NCBI RefSeq assembly: GCF_000159695.1
Contig: NZ_CM000955.1
Location: forward strand, 198,501-262,500
DNA length: 64,000 nucleotides
Reading direction: 5' to 3'
Source of the DNA: Finegoldia magna ATCC 53516
Lineage (GTDB): Bacteria; Bacillota; Clostridia; Tissierellales; Peptoniphilaceae
Position 1 is the stretch's first letter, and every line of letters begins with the position of its first letter. Positions 1-7,086 of this stretch are shown piece after piece. Made by a program: the position numbers and the translations under genes. The notes under the pieces are model-generated. The model did not search any database. It was not told the origin of the DNA and was given only the letters and a program-made list of their open reading frames with translations.

Positions 1-30
1 TGTTTCCTCTTTTTAAAATTTCTTATGTAC

Positions 31-61
31 AAAATCGGGTTTGATTGTCAAACCCGATTTT
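31..61 (-). terminator. Terminator of the C69 dipeptidase gene
   Basis: A perfect 13-bp stem (31-43 with 49-61) and 5-nt loop end in A/T runs on both sides. It sits 10 bp beyond the stop codon of the dipeptidase gene. The symmetry means it could also stop transcription entering from the left. Confidence 0.85.
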
Positions 62-70
62 CGTTAGATA

Positions 71-1537
71 TTAGTTGTCACTTCTTGCGAATCCGTTTTT
101 CATTTCGCAGCTTGCTGTGAATAAAACGTCGTGAAGTAATTTGTCTGTTTTTTCTTTTAAGAAATCTGCCATTTCTTGGTTTGCTTTTTCAAGTAATTCG
201 TGAGCGTTTGCTGAATTCTTAGCAAATTCTTCGTCGTATTTGTTGATGATTTCGTTGGATTTTGATTGAACTGCTCCTTGGTATCTTTCGATGAAGATAG
301 CTGTTTTGTTGAAGTGAGCATCGCAAAGTGCTGCTATGATTCTGTTAGCCCAGTAGAAGTTTTCAGATGTTGCTTTTACTACTTGGTCTCCTACATAGCT
401 TGGTGTTGTTTCTACGTTTGCGTAGAATGCAACTGCTGCGTTGAATGCGTTGCTACCGAATGACAACCATTGAATTGCTCTGATTTCTTCTGGAGCGTAA
501 GGTCTTATTTGTGTAAAATGAGTTACATTGTCACGGCTAATTCCTAATGGACGATACATTCCACGGTAGTTTGGATCTCCGTGTTTTGCGTAGCAATCGT
601 AAGGTGTTCCTTCGTAGTGGCTGGACAATATTGTCTTCATATCTTCAACTGTGATTTTTCTTTCTGGTACCATTGCCCATGGCAAATCATCAGATTCTGG
701 TGTAAAATCAGCATCAATTCCATCCCAAATCAATGTGTTTGGATTGAAATATCTTAGCATAATCCATGCTCTTGGTGTGTTATATGTGTGATCTGAATGA
801 TCATGAGATCCGTATGCTAATCTTGGATTTACATAATCTTCTTGATCTAAGAATAGATGATGTTTTTCGGACCATTCTTTCAAATCTTTTGAACACATGA
901 ATTCTTTTTGTTCGCCGTATGCATCATCAAAATCAAAATAATCAATTCCCAATTGGTTTGGCATTACAACGTATGCATCATCAGGAACTCTTCTTGCCAT
1001 CCAGTGATGTCCACCGATTGTTTCCAACCACCAAATTTCGTCAACATCTTGGAATGCGATTCCGTTTGATTCATAAGTTCCGTGTTCTTCTAATAATTTT
1101 CCTAATCTTTCAACGCCTTCTCTTGCAGAGTTGATGTAAGGAAGAACAAGAGTTACGAAATCTTCTTCGCCAAGTCCACCGAATTTTTCATCTTTTGTTG
1201 GAGATTGAATCAAAGGATCTGCACCTTGAACTCTTGCGTTTGTAGTGATAGTTTCAGTAGCGCTCATTGAAATATTTTTTTCGTTAACGCCTGATGCCGC
1301 CCAATCTCCTTCAAATGTGTCAGAGTTTGGAAGTGCTGTGTATCTCATAGGATTATCAGGTAAATCCACCTTACATCCTGATAAAACTGATTCGTATTTT
1401 CTTGGTTGATCTTCTGGTTTTACAACGATAAATCTCTTAGCTGTAAAAATTCCAGAAGGAGAATCTTCACTTCTTGAAATAATTGTGGAGCCGTCAAAGC
1501 TCGCTTCTTTACCTACTAATAATGTAGTACATGCCAT
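71..1537 (-). CDS. pepDA: C69-family dipeptidase
   Basis: This 488-residue protein is a peptidase family C69 (PepDA/acyl-coenzyme A:6-APA transferase superfamily) dipeptidase. Members are N-terminal nucleophile hydrolases that release amino acids from dipeptides, usually in the cytoplasm. The protein begins MACTTLLVGK with Cys3, the expected catalytic nucleophile exposed by removal of the first residues, followed by the family signature DGSTIISRSEDS. There is no signal peptide. Length is normal for the family. An AGGAGG-like site lies just upstream of the ATG. It stands alone, ended by the hairpin at 31-61. In this peptide-fermenting lineage it would work alongside the M20 dipeptidase at 9262-10677. 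Family assignment is secure; substrate preference is not visible. Confidence 0.9.
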   Translation of the reverse strand: MACTTLLVGKEASFDGSTIISRSEDSPSGIFTAKRFIVVKPEDQPRKYESVLSGCKVDLPDNPMRYTALPNSDTFEGDWAASGVNEKNISMSATETITTNARVQGADPLIQSPTKDEKFGGLGEEDFVTLVLPYINSAREGVERLGKLLEEHGTYESNGIAFQDVDEIWWLETIGGHHWMARRVPDDAYVVMPNQLGIDYFDFDDAYGEQKEFMCSKDLKEWSEKHHLFLDQEDYVNPRLAYGSHDHSDHTYNTPRAWIMLRYFNPNTLIWDGIDADFTPESDDLPWAMVPERKITVEDMKTILSSHYEGTPYDCYAKHGDPNYRGMYRPLGISRDNVTHFTQIRPYAPEEIRAIQWLSFGSNAFNAAVAFYANVETTPSYVGDQVVKATSENFYWANRIIAALCDAHFNKTAIFIERYQGAVQSKSNEIINKYDEEFAKNSANAHELLEKANQEMADFLKEKTDKLLHDVLFTASCEMKNGFARSDN

Positions 1538-1617
1538 AATTACATACCTCCTTAAATGTGATATTCTTTTTTAATATCCAATATCATTATACCCCTTTTT
1601 CTATATTTTTTACACAG

Positions 1618-1655
1618 AAAAAAGAAAAAAGACTATCGTTTTTTTGATAGTCCTT
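1618..1655 (-). terminator. Terminator of the AbrB-like gene
   Basis: On the minus strand a GGACTATC...GATAGTC stem is followed by a long T-rich tract (A-rich on the given strand, 1618-1630). It lies immediately downstream of the AbrB-like gene and upstream of the dipeptidase leader. Confidence 0.8.
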
Positions 1656-1661
1656 TTGATT

Positions 1662-1871
1662 TTATTCCTCTTCGTTTAATGCATCGATTGTATCATCAGT
1701 CAATCCCTTTAATTTTTCGACATAGTTTGCATCGTGATTTTTCTTAGGAATCAATATTATCCTGTCGTTTTCAAGTTCACACTCAAATATATCTCCAACT
1801 CTTAGGTCGTATTTTCTCATTAATATATCTGGTATTGTAATTTTGTTTCCTTTTTCTACTTCGAAATTCAT
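1662..1871 (-). CDS. SpoVT/AbrB-domain DNA-binding protein
   Basis: A 69-residue protein with a swapped-hairpin AbrB/MazE fold in its first ~45 residues: FEVEKGNKITIPDILMRKYDLRVGD is the typical beta-hairpin core (shown here as one motif of several short blocks). Proteins of this size act either as transition-state type regulators or as MazE-like antitoxins. No toxin gene is next to it, so a regulator is more likely. It lies 30 bp downstream of the metal permease gene, on the same strand, and may be read through from the zinc operon. It has its own strong terminator. The DNA target is unknown. Confidence 0.75.
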   Translation of the reverse strand: MNFEVEKGNKITIPDILMRKYDLRVGDIFECELENDRIILIPKKNHDANYVEKLKGLTDDTIDALNEEE

Positions 1872-1901
1872 ATTATCCTGCCTTCTTCTGTAATGTTGTG
1901 T

Positions 1902-2741
1902 TTACTTTATTTTAGCATTATTTCGTGAATTTGAAAAGTTTCTCCTATTTGGTTGTTTAATTTTTGAATATGCTACGAAAACTATCATTCCTATAACTGC
2001 ATTTACTACGATTGCTCCACCTGGTTTAATATCAAATTGATAAGATTGAACTATTCCCAACATCATATACAAAATACCGAGTATTATCGTTATGATGTAT
2101 GTTTTCTTGTAGCTTTTTGCAATTATGAGCGCTGTGGCTACTGGAAGTACAATCAATGATGTTACCATCAACGCTCCAACTATTTTCACTGCAAGAGCTA
2201 TAGTAATCGCTGATAAAAAAGTAAATATTGCATTAATTCGATTTACTTTCACCCCAGCAAGGCGAGCGATATTTTTGTCGATAGAAATAGCCAATAGTCC
2301 AGAATATTGCGATATAGACACCACTAAAATTAATATGAAAATCACAGAAATATTTATCACATCTCTGTTTGTCACAGAAGAAATGCTTCCGAAAAGATAC
2401 GATTCAAATGAATTTCCTCCTGGAGCAAAATCAGATAATATCGCTGCAATTCCAAGTCCCGTACTCATTATGACAGCAGTTGCCATATCTCCGTATTGTG
2501 GGAATTTTTTTCTGATTAATTCTATTAAAAATGCCGCTACAACACAGACTATTGCAGAGCCTAATAAAGGATCAAATCCTAAAATAAGTCCAAGCCCAAC
2601 TCCACTAAGAGCAGTATGAGAAAGCGCATCTCCTATCATCGATGTTTTACGATTAACCATTATTATTCCAATCATCGGAATCATTATCGAAAGCATCAAT
2701 CCTGCTACCAATGCTTTTCTCATAAACGCAAATTCTAGCAT
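1902..2741 (-). CDS. znuB: Metal ABC transporter permease (ZnuB/MntB type)
   Basis: This 279-residue hydrophobic protein is the membrane subunit of a cluster A-1 (zinc/manganese) ABC importer. It shows about eight membrane segments and the conserved ABC-3 family stretch MIGDALSHTALSGVGLG near the N-terminus, which couples to the ATPase, plus VGALMVTSLIVLPVATA later. Its start overlaps the end of the ATPase gene by 7 bp, which indicates translational coupling. Together with the ATPase and binding protein it forms a complete importer. The ZinT lipoprotein encoded upstream points to zinc rather than manganese. The final stretch is polar (KQPNRRNFSNSRNN) and probably cytoplasmic. Confidence 0.88.
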   Translation of the reverse strand: MLEFAFMRKALVAGLMLSIMIPMIGIIMVNRKTSMIGDALSHTALSGVGLGLILGFDPLLGSAIVCVVAAFLIELIRKKFPQYGDMATAVIMSTGLGIAAILSDFAPGGNSFESYLFGSISSVTNRDVINISVIFILILVVSISQYSGLLAISIDKNIARLAGVKVNRINAIFTFLSAITIALAVKIVGALMVTSLIVLPVATALIIAKSYKKTYIITIILGILYMMLGIVQSYQFDIKPGGAIVVNAVIGMIVFVAYSKIKQPNRRNFSNSRNNAKIK

Positions 2742-3406
2742 TTTACAAGCCTCCCTTCAATCATTTCGTATTGTGTTCTATCAATATCCAAAGCTTCTAT
2801 TTCTTTTATTTCGTGAGTTACCATTATTACAGTTATGTTGTAATCTTTGTTGAGTTTAGCAATTGTTTTTATAAATTTCTCTTTGTTTTCTTTGTCAACA
2901 CCTGCAGTCGGCTCATCGAGTATAAGAAGTTTGGGCTCGTTAATCATCGCCCTACAAATCATAGCTCTTTGTTGAAGCCCTCCCGACAACTCATTTACTG
3001 GACGATTAATATATTCTTTCATTCCCATTTCTTCCATAATTTTCCTAGCTTTATCGTAATGTTTTTTGCGTGCGACTTTAATTAGCCCAAAATCTTCATA
3101 CAAATTTAACGTTACAAGCTCCAAACAAGTAATCGGAAACGCAATTTTGTTTACAATATTTATTTGAGGAACATATCCTATATCTCGGTAGCTTTTGTAA
3201 TCTTTAATATTTTTATCTAAAACTTTGATTTCTCCGTCATCAGCTTTTAACTCTCCCAGCATTAATTTCAATAAAGTTGATTTACCGCTACCATTTCCTC
3301 CAAGGATTAGAGCCATTTCTCCTTGATTTATCTTCAAATTCAAATCTTTAAGCACCAAATCTTCATTATAACCAAAGTTTAAGTTTTTAATAGTTACTGC
3401 ATTCAT
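2735..3406 (-). CDS. znuC: Metal ABC transporter ATP-binding protein (ZnuC type)
   Basis: This 223-residue ABC ATPase powers the metal importer. It has Walker A GGNGSGKST (about residues 36-44), Q-loop region VPQIN, signature LSGGLQQR, Walker B LLILDEPT and switch histidine in VTHEI. Its stop overlaps the permease start, and its ATG directly abuts the stop codon of the binding-protein gene at 3407, so the three are one operon. Length fits ZnuC/AdcC. Substrate specificity comes from the partner lipoprotein. Confidence 0.9.
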   Translation of the reverse strand: MNAVTIKNLNFGYNEDLVLKDLNLKINQGEMALILGGNGSGKSTLLKLMLGELKADDGEIKVLDKNIKDYKSYRDIGYVPQINIVNKIAFPITCLELVTLNLYEDFGLIKVARKKHYDKARKIMEEMGMKEYINRPVNELSGGLQQRAMICRAMINEPKLLILDEPTAGVDKENKEKFIKTIAKLNKDYNITVIMVTHEIKEIEALDIDRTQYEMIEGRLVKC

Positions 3407-4723
3407 TTATACACCTGCCTTTTTCATAGATTCGTATAAGTTTTTCAAATTCATCTCAATTAATTCGATATATCCTTGATTATTGTCTTGTTGTTCTTTT
3501 GTTATAAATTCCATCGAAGCCAAAGGCTTTATATCTCCTCCCAATTCTTCCGATAAAGTCTTCGCTTCTTTAGGAGGTTTTCCATATTCATAAAATACCG
3601 TAGTAATGTTTTTTGTTTTCGCAAAATCCACGGCTTTTTTTATTGTTTTAAGACTTGGACTTTCCATGCTAGTAAGACCTTCTAATGGATACTGAGTAAG
3701 CCCAAAATCCCTCGCTATATATGCATAAGCGTAATGTGTTACCAAAAAGCTTTTGTTGTCTAATTTACTAAATTTTTCTTTGTATTCTGCGTCAATATCT
3801 GTCAATTTATCTACATATTTCAATTTGTTTTTGTGATAAATTTTCTTATTGTCTGGATACTTTTGTATCAATTTATCTTGGATACTATTCAAGTACTTCT
3901 TTGCATTTACAACTGATAACCATGAATGTGGATCGTAAGTTATCTTATCAAACCCTGACGAAGAACCTTCCATTACAGGCTTTAATTTGCCCTCATCTTG
4001 AAGTAATTTACCGTTAGTATCTTGTAAATAATACGGTAGCAAATCTTCGCTTATTCTGTCTGATACGAAAATCCACTTGCCATCATCTTTTATGTTGTAA
4101 AATATCTCCCCAGATTCATGGCCCATTTCAAGGCCATATACTTTTCCTTCTTCTACATCAAAAGTGTTTTTTTGGTGAACAATCTCACCCTTTTGATTCA
4201 TAATTTCCTTTGCTTTTTTGACTAATTCTTTCTTGTCTTCTCCATTATCCTTGAAGAACGCAACTCTCATAATATCTTCATGAGTGTGCCCAAAATCTAT
4301 TTTGCGTTTTCCTTTTGTTAAATCCAATCTTGCCATATATTGAAAGTCGCCCCTAGCAGCAGCTCCTTTGTATGTGATTAACTCTACAGAATCCGACAAC
4401 TTCAAAATATCCAAATTAGGCAAATTCTCGTGTACCTTGTCTACCCAATGTTCCATATTCGCTCCGTTTACTACCAGCAAATCTGCCTCGGCAAGTTTTT
4501 TCATATCCTTGGCAGATGGCTCCCACAAATGAGGCTCCTTATCCACCGGCATGAAAGTTCTCACCTCTACAGTATCTCCTGCAATCATCTTCACCAATTC
4601 ATGCACTGGAAAAAAAGATGTGTAGATAACAGGCTTTCCTGAAGATTTCTTCATATGATTGGAACATCCTGCAAACAAAATCATGCACAAGACTAATAGA
4701 AAACTCAACAGTCTTTTTTTCAT
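3407..4723 (-). CDS. znuA: Zinc-binding lipoprotein of the ABC importer, with a large insert
   Basis: This 438-residue protein is a cluster A-1 solute-binding lipoprotein that captures zinc outside the cell. A signal peptide ends in a lipobox (LFAGC, Cys20). The metal ligands expected for ZnuA/AdcA are present: His65 in EPHLWEPS, His266 in DPHSWLS, His330 in VTHYAYAY, and an acidic residue in FYEYGKPPKEA near 379. Between the first and second ligands, about residues 120-255, sits an extra segment. Ordinary ZnuA proteins have only a short His-rich loop there. The insert carries several histidines (DFGHTHED, IVHQ, EMGHESGE). Unlike streptococcal AdcA there is no C-terminal ZinT domain; ZinT is a separate gene upstream. 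AGGAG-type RBS precedes the ATG. The main alternative is a manganese-binding protein. Confidence 0.85.
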   Translation of the reverse strand: MKKRLLSFLLVLCMILFAGCSNHMKKSSGKPVIYTSFFPVHELVKMIAGDTVEVRTFMPVDKEPHLWEPSAKDMKKLAEADLLVVNGANMEHWVDKVHENLPNLDILKLSDSVELITYKGAAARGDFQYMARLDLTKGKRKIDFGHTHEDIMRVAFFKDNGEDKKELVKKAKEIMNQKGEIVHQKNTFDVEEGKVYGLEMGHESGEIFYNIKDDGKWIFVSDRISEDLLPYYLQDTNGKLLQDEGKLKPVMEGSSSGFDKITYDPHSWLSVVNAKKYLNSIQDKLIQKYPDNKKIYHKNKLKYVDKLTDIDAEYKEKFSKLDNKSFLVTHYAYAYIARDFGLTQYPLEGLTSMESPSLKTIKKAVDFAKTKNITTVFYEYGKPPKEAKTLSEELGGDIKPLASMEFITKEQQDNNQGYIELIEMNLKNLYESMKKAGV

Positions 4724-4743
4724 TTAATTCTCCTTTTCAAAAA

Positions 4744-4770
4744 TAAAAGGACAGGTTGTCCCTGTCCTTT
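4744..4770 (-). terminator. Hairpin terminator between zinT and znuA
   Basis: An AAAGGACAGG...CCTGTCCTTT stem with a 5-nt loop is followed on the minus strand by TTTTATTTTT. It lies between the ZinT gene and the importer genes on the same strand. It could end a zinT-only transcript or attenuate read-through into the importer operon. Confidence 0.75.
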
Positions 4771-4790
4771 GTCAATTTCATATTCAAACC

Positions 4791-5462
4791 TTATTCTTCG
4801 ATTTCTCCGATAATTTGTTTATCAGTTGTGTTTGGTTTTACGAAAGTTGGGAACCATCCTTCTTTTGCAAATAATTCATCCTTGTCATTGCCATATCTCA
4901 TGTGGAAATGTGTCAATTCTTCTTCGCCGTGAATTGGCATCATTAATAAAACTTTATATTTCGCATTAGAATCCACAGCTTCGAAAACATCCCATTCTAG
5001 CATATGTGATCCGTGTTTAACAGCCTTTTTTTCTACAAATTTGTACTCAGTTTCAGCGATTTTGTCTCCATTTTCTGAAGGAATTTTGCTTGTGAAAGTA
5101 ATTTTATTTCCTTCGATTTTCAATCCATTGAATTCACATTTTCTTTTTTCAAGATAATCTGCTTTTGCTTTTTTCTCATCAATATTTTCTTTTTTTGCTA
5201 AAGTTTTGAAAGCACCTTGAACTTCTGGCTTTTCCAAATAGCTTCCCATGTTGTTCCATTCTCCAGCCCAATCAGACAAGCTTACTTCTTCTTTTTTGTC
5301 CTCAGTTTTTTCAGTAGCGTTGTTGTCTTCTTTTTTGTCTTCTTGTTTTTGTTCAGCTTGTTTTGTGTTTTCTTTCGGTGCATCTTTTTGTGCTCCACAA
5401 CCATTCAGCAATAACGCCGCTGACATCACTCCAACTATAGCCATCAATTTTAATTTATTCAT
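4791..5462 (-). CDS. zinT: ZinT-domain zinc-binding lipoprotein
   Basis: This 223-residue lipoprotein (lipobox ending at Cys22, LNGC) has a charged Lys/Glu/Asn-rich linker of about 45 residues, then a ZinT/YodA domain starting at LSDWAGEWNNMGSYL and running to the C-terminus. The HFH motif in LTHFHMRYGND and the GWFPTF block are characteristic of ZinT. ZinT proteins bind zinc outside the membrane and pass it to ZnuA-type binding proteins. The gene is first in the metal cluster, so it is the likely partner of the importer that follows. A Fur/Zur-like box lies about 290 bp upstream. Confidence in the domain is high; the hand-off role is inferred from homologues. Confidence 0.88.
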   Translation of the reverse strand: MNKLKLMAIVGVMSAALLLNGCGAQKDAPKENTKQAEQKQEDKKEDNNATEKTEDKKEEVSLSDWAGEWNNMGSYLEKPEVQGAFKTLAKKENIDEKKAKADYLEKRKCEFNGLKIEGNKITFTSKIPSENGDKIAETEYKFVEKKAVKHGSHMLEWDVFEAVDSNAKYKVLLMMPIHGEEELTHFHMRYGNDKDELFAKEGWFPTFVKPNTTDKQIIGEIEE

Positions 5463-5745
5463 ATCAATACTCCTTATTTGTATTTGTTAGTAGAGCAATA
5501 CAAGTAGTTATTAATATCTCAAAACAAATTTGAATGCATTCTAATTTTATTAATTAATTAACTTATTACAATAAAATCTTATTTTTAGTCTAATCATTCT
5601 ATTAAATTTTAAATATGTAATAAGTTTTTTGAGAATTAAAAACTTATTTAGTTGCAAATTACGTCTAATCTGCAAAATCAATTGTAAAAATCATCCTACT
5701 AACTTTATCCAAATAAATAATAACATTATTTTTTTGTTCTGTCAA

Positions 5746-5759
5746 TAATGATAATCATT
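5746..5759 (-). promoter_or_regulatory. Fur/Zur-family operator
   Basis: TAATGATAATCATT matches the 14-base core of the classical 19-bp Fur-family box without a mismatch. It lies about 290 bp upstream of the ZinT gene and just downstream of the terminator of the small ORF at 5822-5947. The position suits metal-dependent repression of the zinT/znu cluster. Which family member (Zur, Fur or PerR) binds it cannot be told from the site. Confidence 0.65.
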
Positions 5760-5785
5760 TGAATTTAGATTTTTTCAATCAAAAA

Positions 5786-5811
5786 ATCGGATTTGAATAA
5801 TCAAATCCGAT
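5786..5811 (-). terminator. Terminator after the 41-residue ORF
   Basis: ATCGGATTTGA and TCAAATCCGAT form an 11-bp stem around a 4-nt loop, followed on the minus strand by a T-run. It ends transcription of the small ORF just upstream and separates it from the metal cluster. Confidence 0.8.
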
Positions 5812-5821
5812 CTGTGATGTT

Positions 5822-5947
5822 CTATTTATCTTGTTTATTCATTGTGCAACAGTCCAATCTTTCTTCGCCGAAAGTGTTTTTGTTTTCGTTGCCCAATTTT
5901 TTTAAAAATTCTTCAAAATTTTTCTTTATTTTGCTAAAAATTTTCAT
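5822..5947 (-). CDS. Small 41-residue protein, function unknown
   Basis: The minus strand encodes 41 residues starting MKIFSKIKKNFEEFLKKL and ending TMNKQDK. AAAGGT lies 8 nt before the ATG and a strong terminator lies 10 bp after the stop. The first 18 residues would form a basic amphipathic helix. A CysCys pair (LDCC) lies near the C-terminus. The size, RBS and own terminator suggest a real small gene rather than chance. It resembles small cysteine-containing peptides but I do not recognise the family. Confidence 0.5.
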   Translation of the reverse strand: MKIFSKIKKNFEEFLKKLGNENKNTFGEERLDCCTMNKQDK

Positions 5948-6035
5948 TTAATCACTACCTTTTTAGTTTCAATGTCAACTTGTTTACATTTATATTATAC
6001 ACCTATTGAGTTTCATTTTCAAATTCCAAAAAAAT

Positions 6036-6064
6036 TTGACGTGATTAGAAGTTTAAATTATAAT
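6036..6064 (+). promoter_or_regulatory. Promoter of the XRE/ImmA/polymerase operon
   Basis: TTGACG (6036-6041) and a perfect TATAAT (6059-6064) are separated by 17 bp. It precedes the repressor ATG at 6126, leaving a leader of roughly 55 nt with a GGAGGA RBS at 6115-6120. Confidence 0.85.
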
Positions 6065-6104
6065 ATTAGTAGTTACAGTTCATATTTTGTATTTGAACTT
6101 CTAA
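6045..6104 (+). promoter_or_regulatory. Paired operator arms of the XRE repressor
   Basis: TTAGAAGTTTAAAT (6045-6058) fills the promoter spacer. Its near-perfect inverted copy ATTTGAACTTCTAA lies at 6091-6104, downstream of the start of transcription (13 of 14 positions match). One arm overlapping the promoter and one in the leader is the layout expected for autorepression, probably by the XRE protein encoded next. The binding protein is inferred. Confidence 0.6.
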
Positions 6105-6125
6105 TTTAATTTATGGAGGAAATCA

Positions 6126-6530
6126 ATGAGCTTTGGTGCTAAATTAAAACAACTCAGAGAAGACAGAGGTCTTACTCAGACGGAACTTGCGGACAAGCTT
6201 GGCGTGACTTTGAAGACTATAAGCAACTACGAAACGAAGGGCACTCGCCCACGCACGCAAGATATGTACAAGAAAATCGCGGAGTTTTTCAATGTCGACA
6301 TCAATTTTTTGTTGACTGTGGAGGATAATTTCGTGCTGGATTCTGCTAAAAAATTTGGATATTCTGGTAAAAAGGATGCTGAGAATTTGGTGGATAATTT
6401 GTCGGGGCTTTTTGCTGGAGGTTCTCTTCCAGAAGAGGACAAGGACAAACTTTTCAATGCGATTGCTGAAGCCTATTACGAAGCCAAGTTAGAGAACAAA
6501 AAATACGGAAAAAACAAGAATAAAAGGTAG
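6126..6530 (+). CDS. XRE-family repressor (ImmR-like)
   Basis: This 134-residue protein has a helix-turn-helix of the XRE/Cro-CI type over about residues 5-60 (LKQLREDRGLTQTELADKLG, then ISNYETKGTRP). The C-terminal ~70 residues are acidic then basic and carry no enzymatic signature. The gene is immediately followed, 3 bp away, by an ImmA/IrrE metalloprotease gene. In ICEBs1-type systems such a protease cleaves the XRE repressor to switch on the operon. It probably represses its own promoter through the inverted repeat at 6045-6104. Confidence 0.85.
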   Translation: MSFGAKLKQLREDRGLTQTELADKLGVTLKTISNYETKGTRPRTQDMYKKIAEFFNVDINFLLTVEDNFVLDSAKKFGYSGKKDAENLVDNLSGLFAGGSLPEEDKDKLFNAIAEAYYEAKLENKKYGKNKNKR

Positions 6531-6533
6531 TTT

Positions 6534-7076
6534 ATGTACAATAGATGGATATATGATAAGGTAAATAATTTGGTTGAAAAATACCACACCAGAAATCCCG
6601 ATGAGCTTTTGGATTTGTTGGGAATTAAGCTTCACTATATCGATAGTCCGTCCAAACTTTTGGGAGTGTATCAAGTAATTCTTAGAAATAGGGTTATTTT
6701 GATTGCGAACAATATCGGAAGTTTGAAAAAAATCGTTCTGGCTCACGAGATTGGCCACGACCAACTTCACAGGAAATACTGCATTGATGGTCACGCTTTT
6801 CACGAGAACAAGGTGTTCAATCCTACGGATGTTTTTGAGAATGAGGCGAATATTTTCGCAGCTCATCTTTTGATTTCGGATGAAGATTTGATTAAAACGA
6901 TGCGTGAGTACACCGACGATAAGACTATGGCCTACAAGCTGGGTGTGGATATTAATTTGTTGAATTTGAAAATATCTGAGATGGTGAAGCTGAACAAGTT
7001 TCCAGCAGATATTTGTTATATTGAAAATCCAAAATCTACTTTTTTGGAAGATTATAGTCCGTTGGATGACGAGTAA
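6534..7076 (+). CDS. ImmA/IrrE-family metallo-endopeptidase
   Basis: This 180-residue protein contains the zinc-protease motif HEIGH (His71, Glu72, His75) in LAHEIGHDQLHR and a second acidic helix NEANIFAAHLLIS that supplies the third ligand, as in DUF955/ImmA proteins. These proteases inactivate a partner XRE repressor in response to DNA damage or a signal. The start lies 3 bp after the repressor stop, and the polymerase gene starts 10 bp after its stop, so the three are one transcript. The signal that activates it is not visible. Confidence 0.88.
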   Translation: MYNRWIYDKVNNLVEKYHTRNPDELLDLLGIKLHYIDSPSKLLGVYQVILRNRVILIANNIGSLKKIVLAHEIGHDQLHRKYCIDGHAFHENKVFNPTDVFENEANIFAAHLLISDEDLIKTMREYTDDKTMAYKLGVDINLLNLKISEMVKLNKFPADICYIENPKSTFLEDYSPLDDE

Positions 7077-7086
7077 GGAGGTTGTT

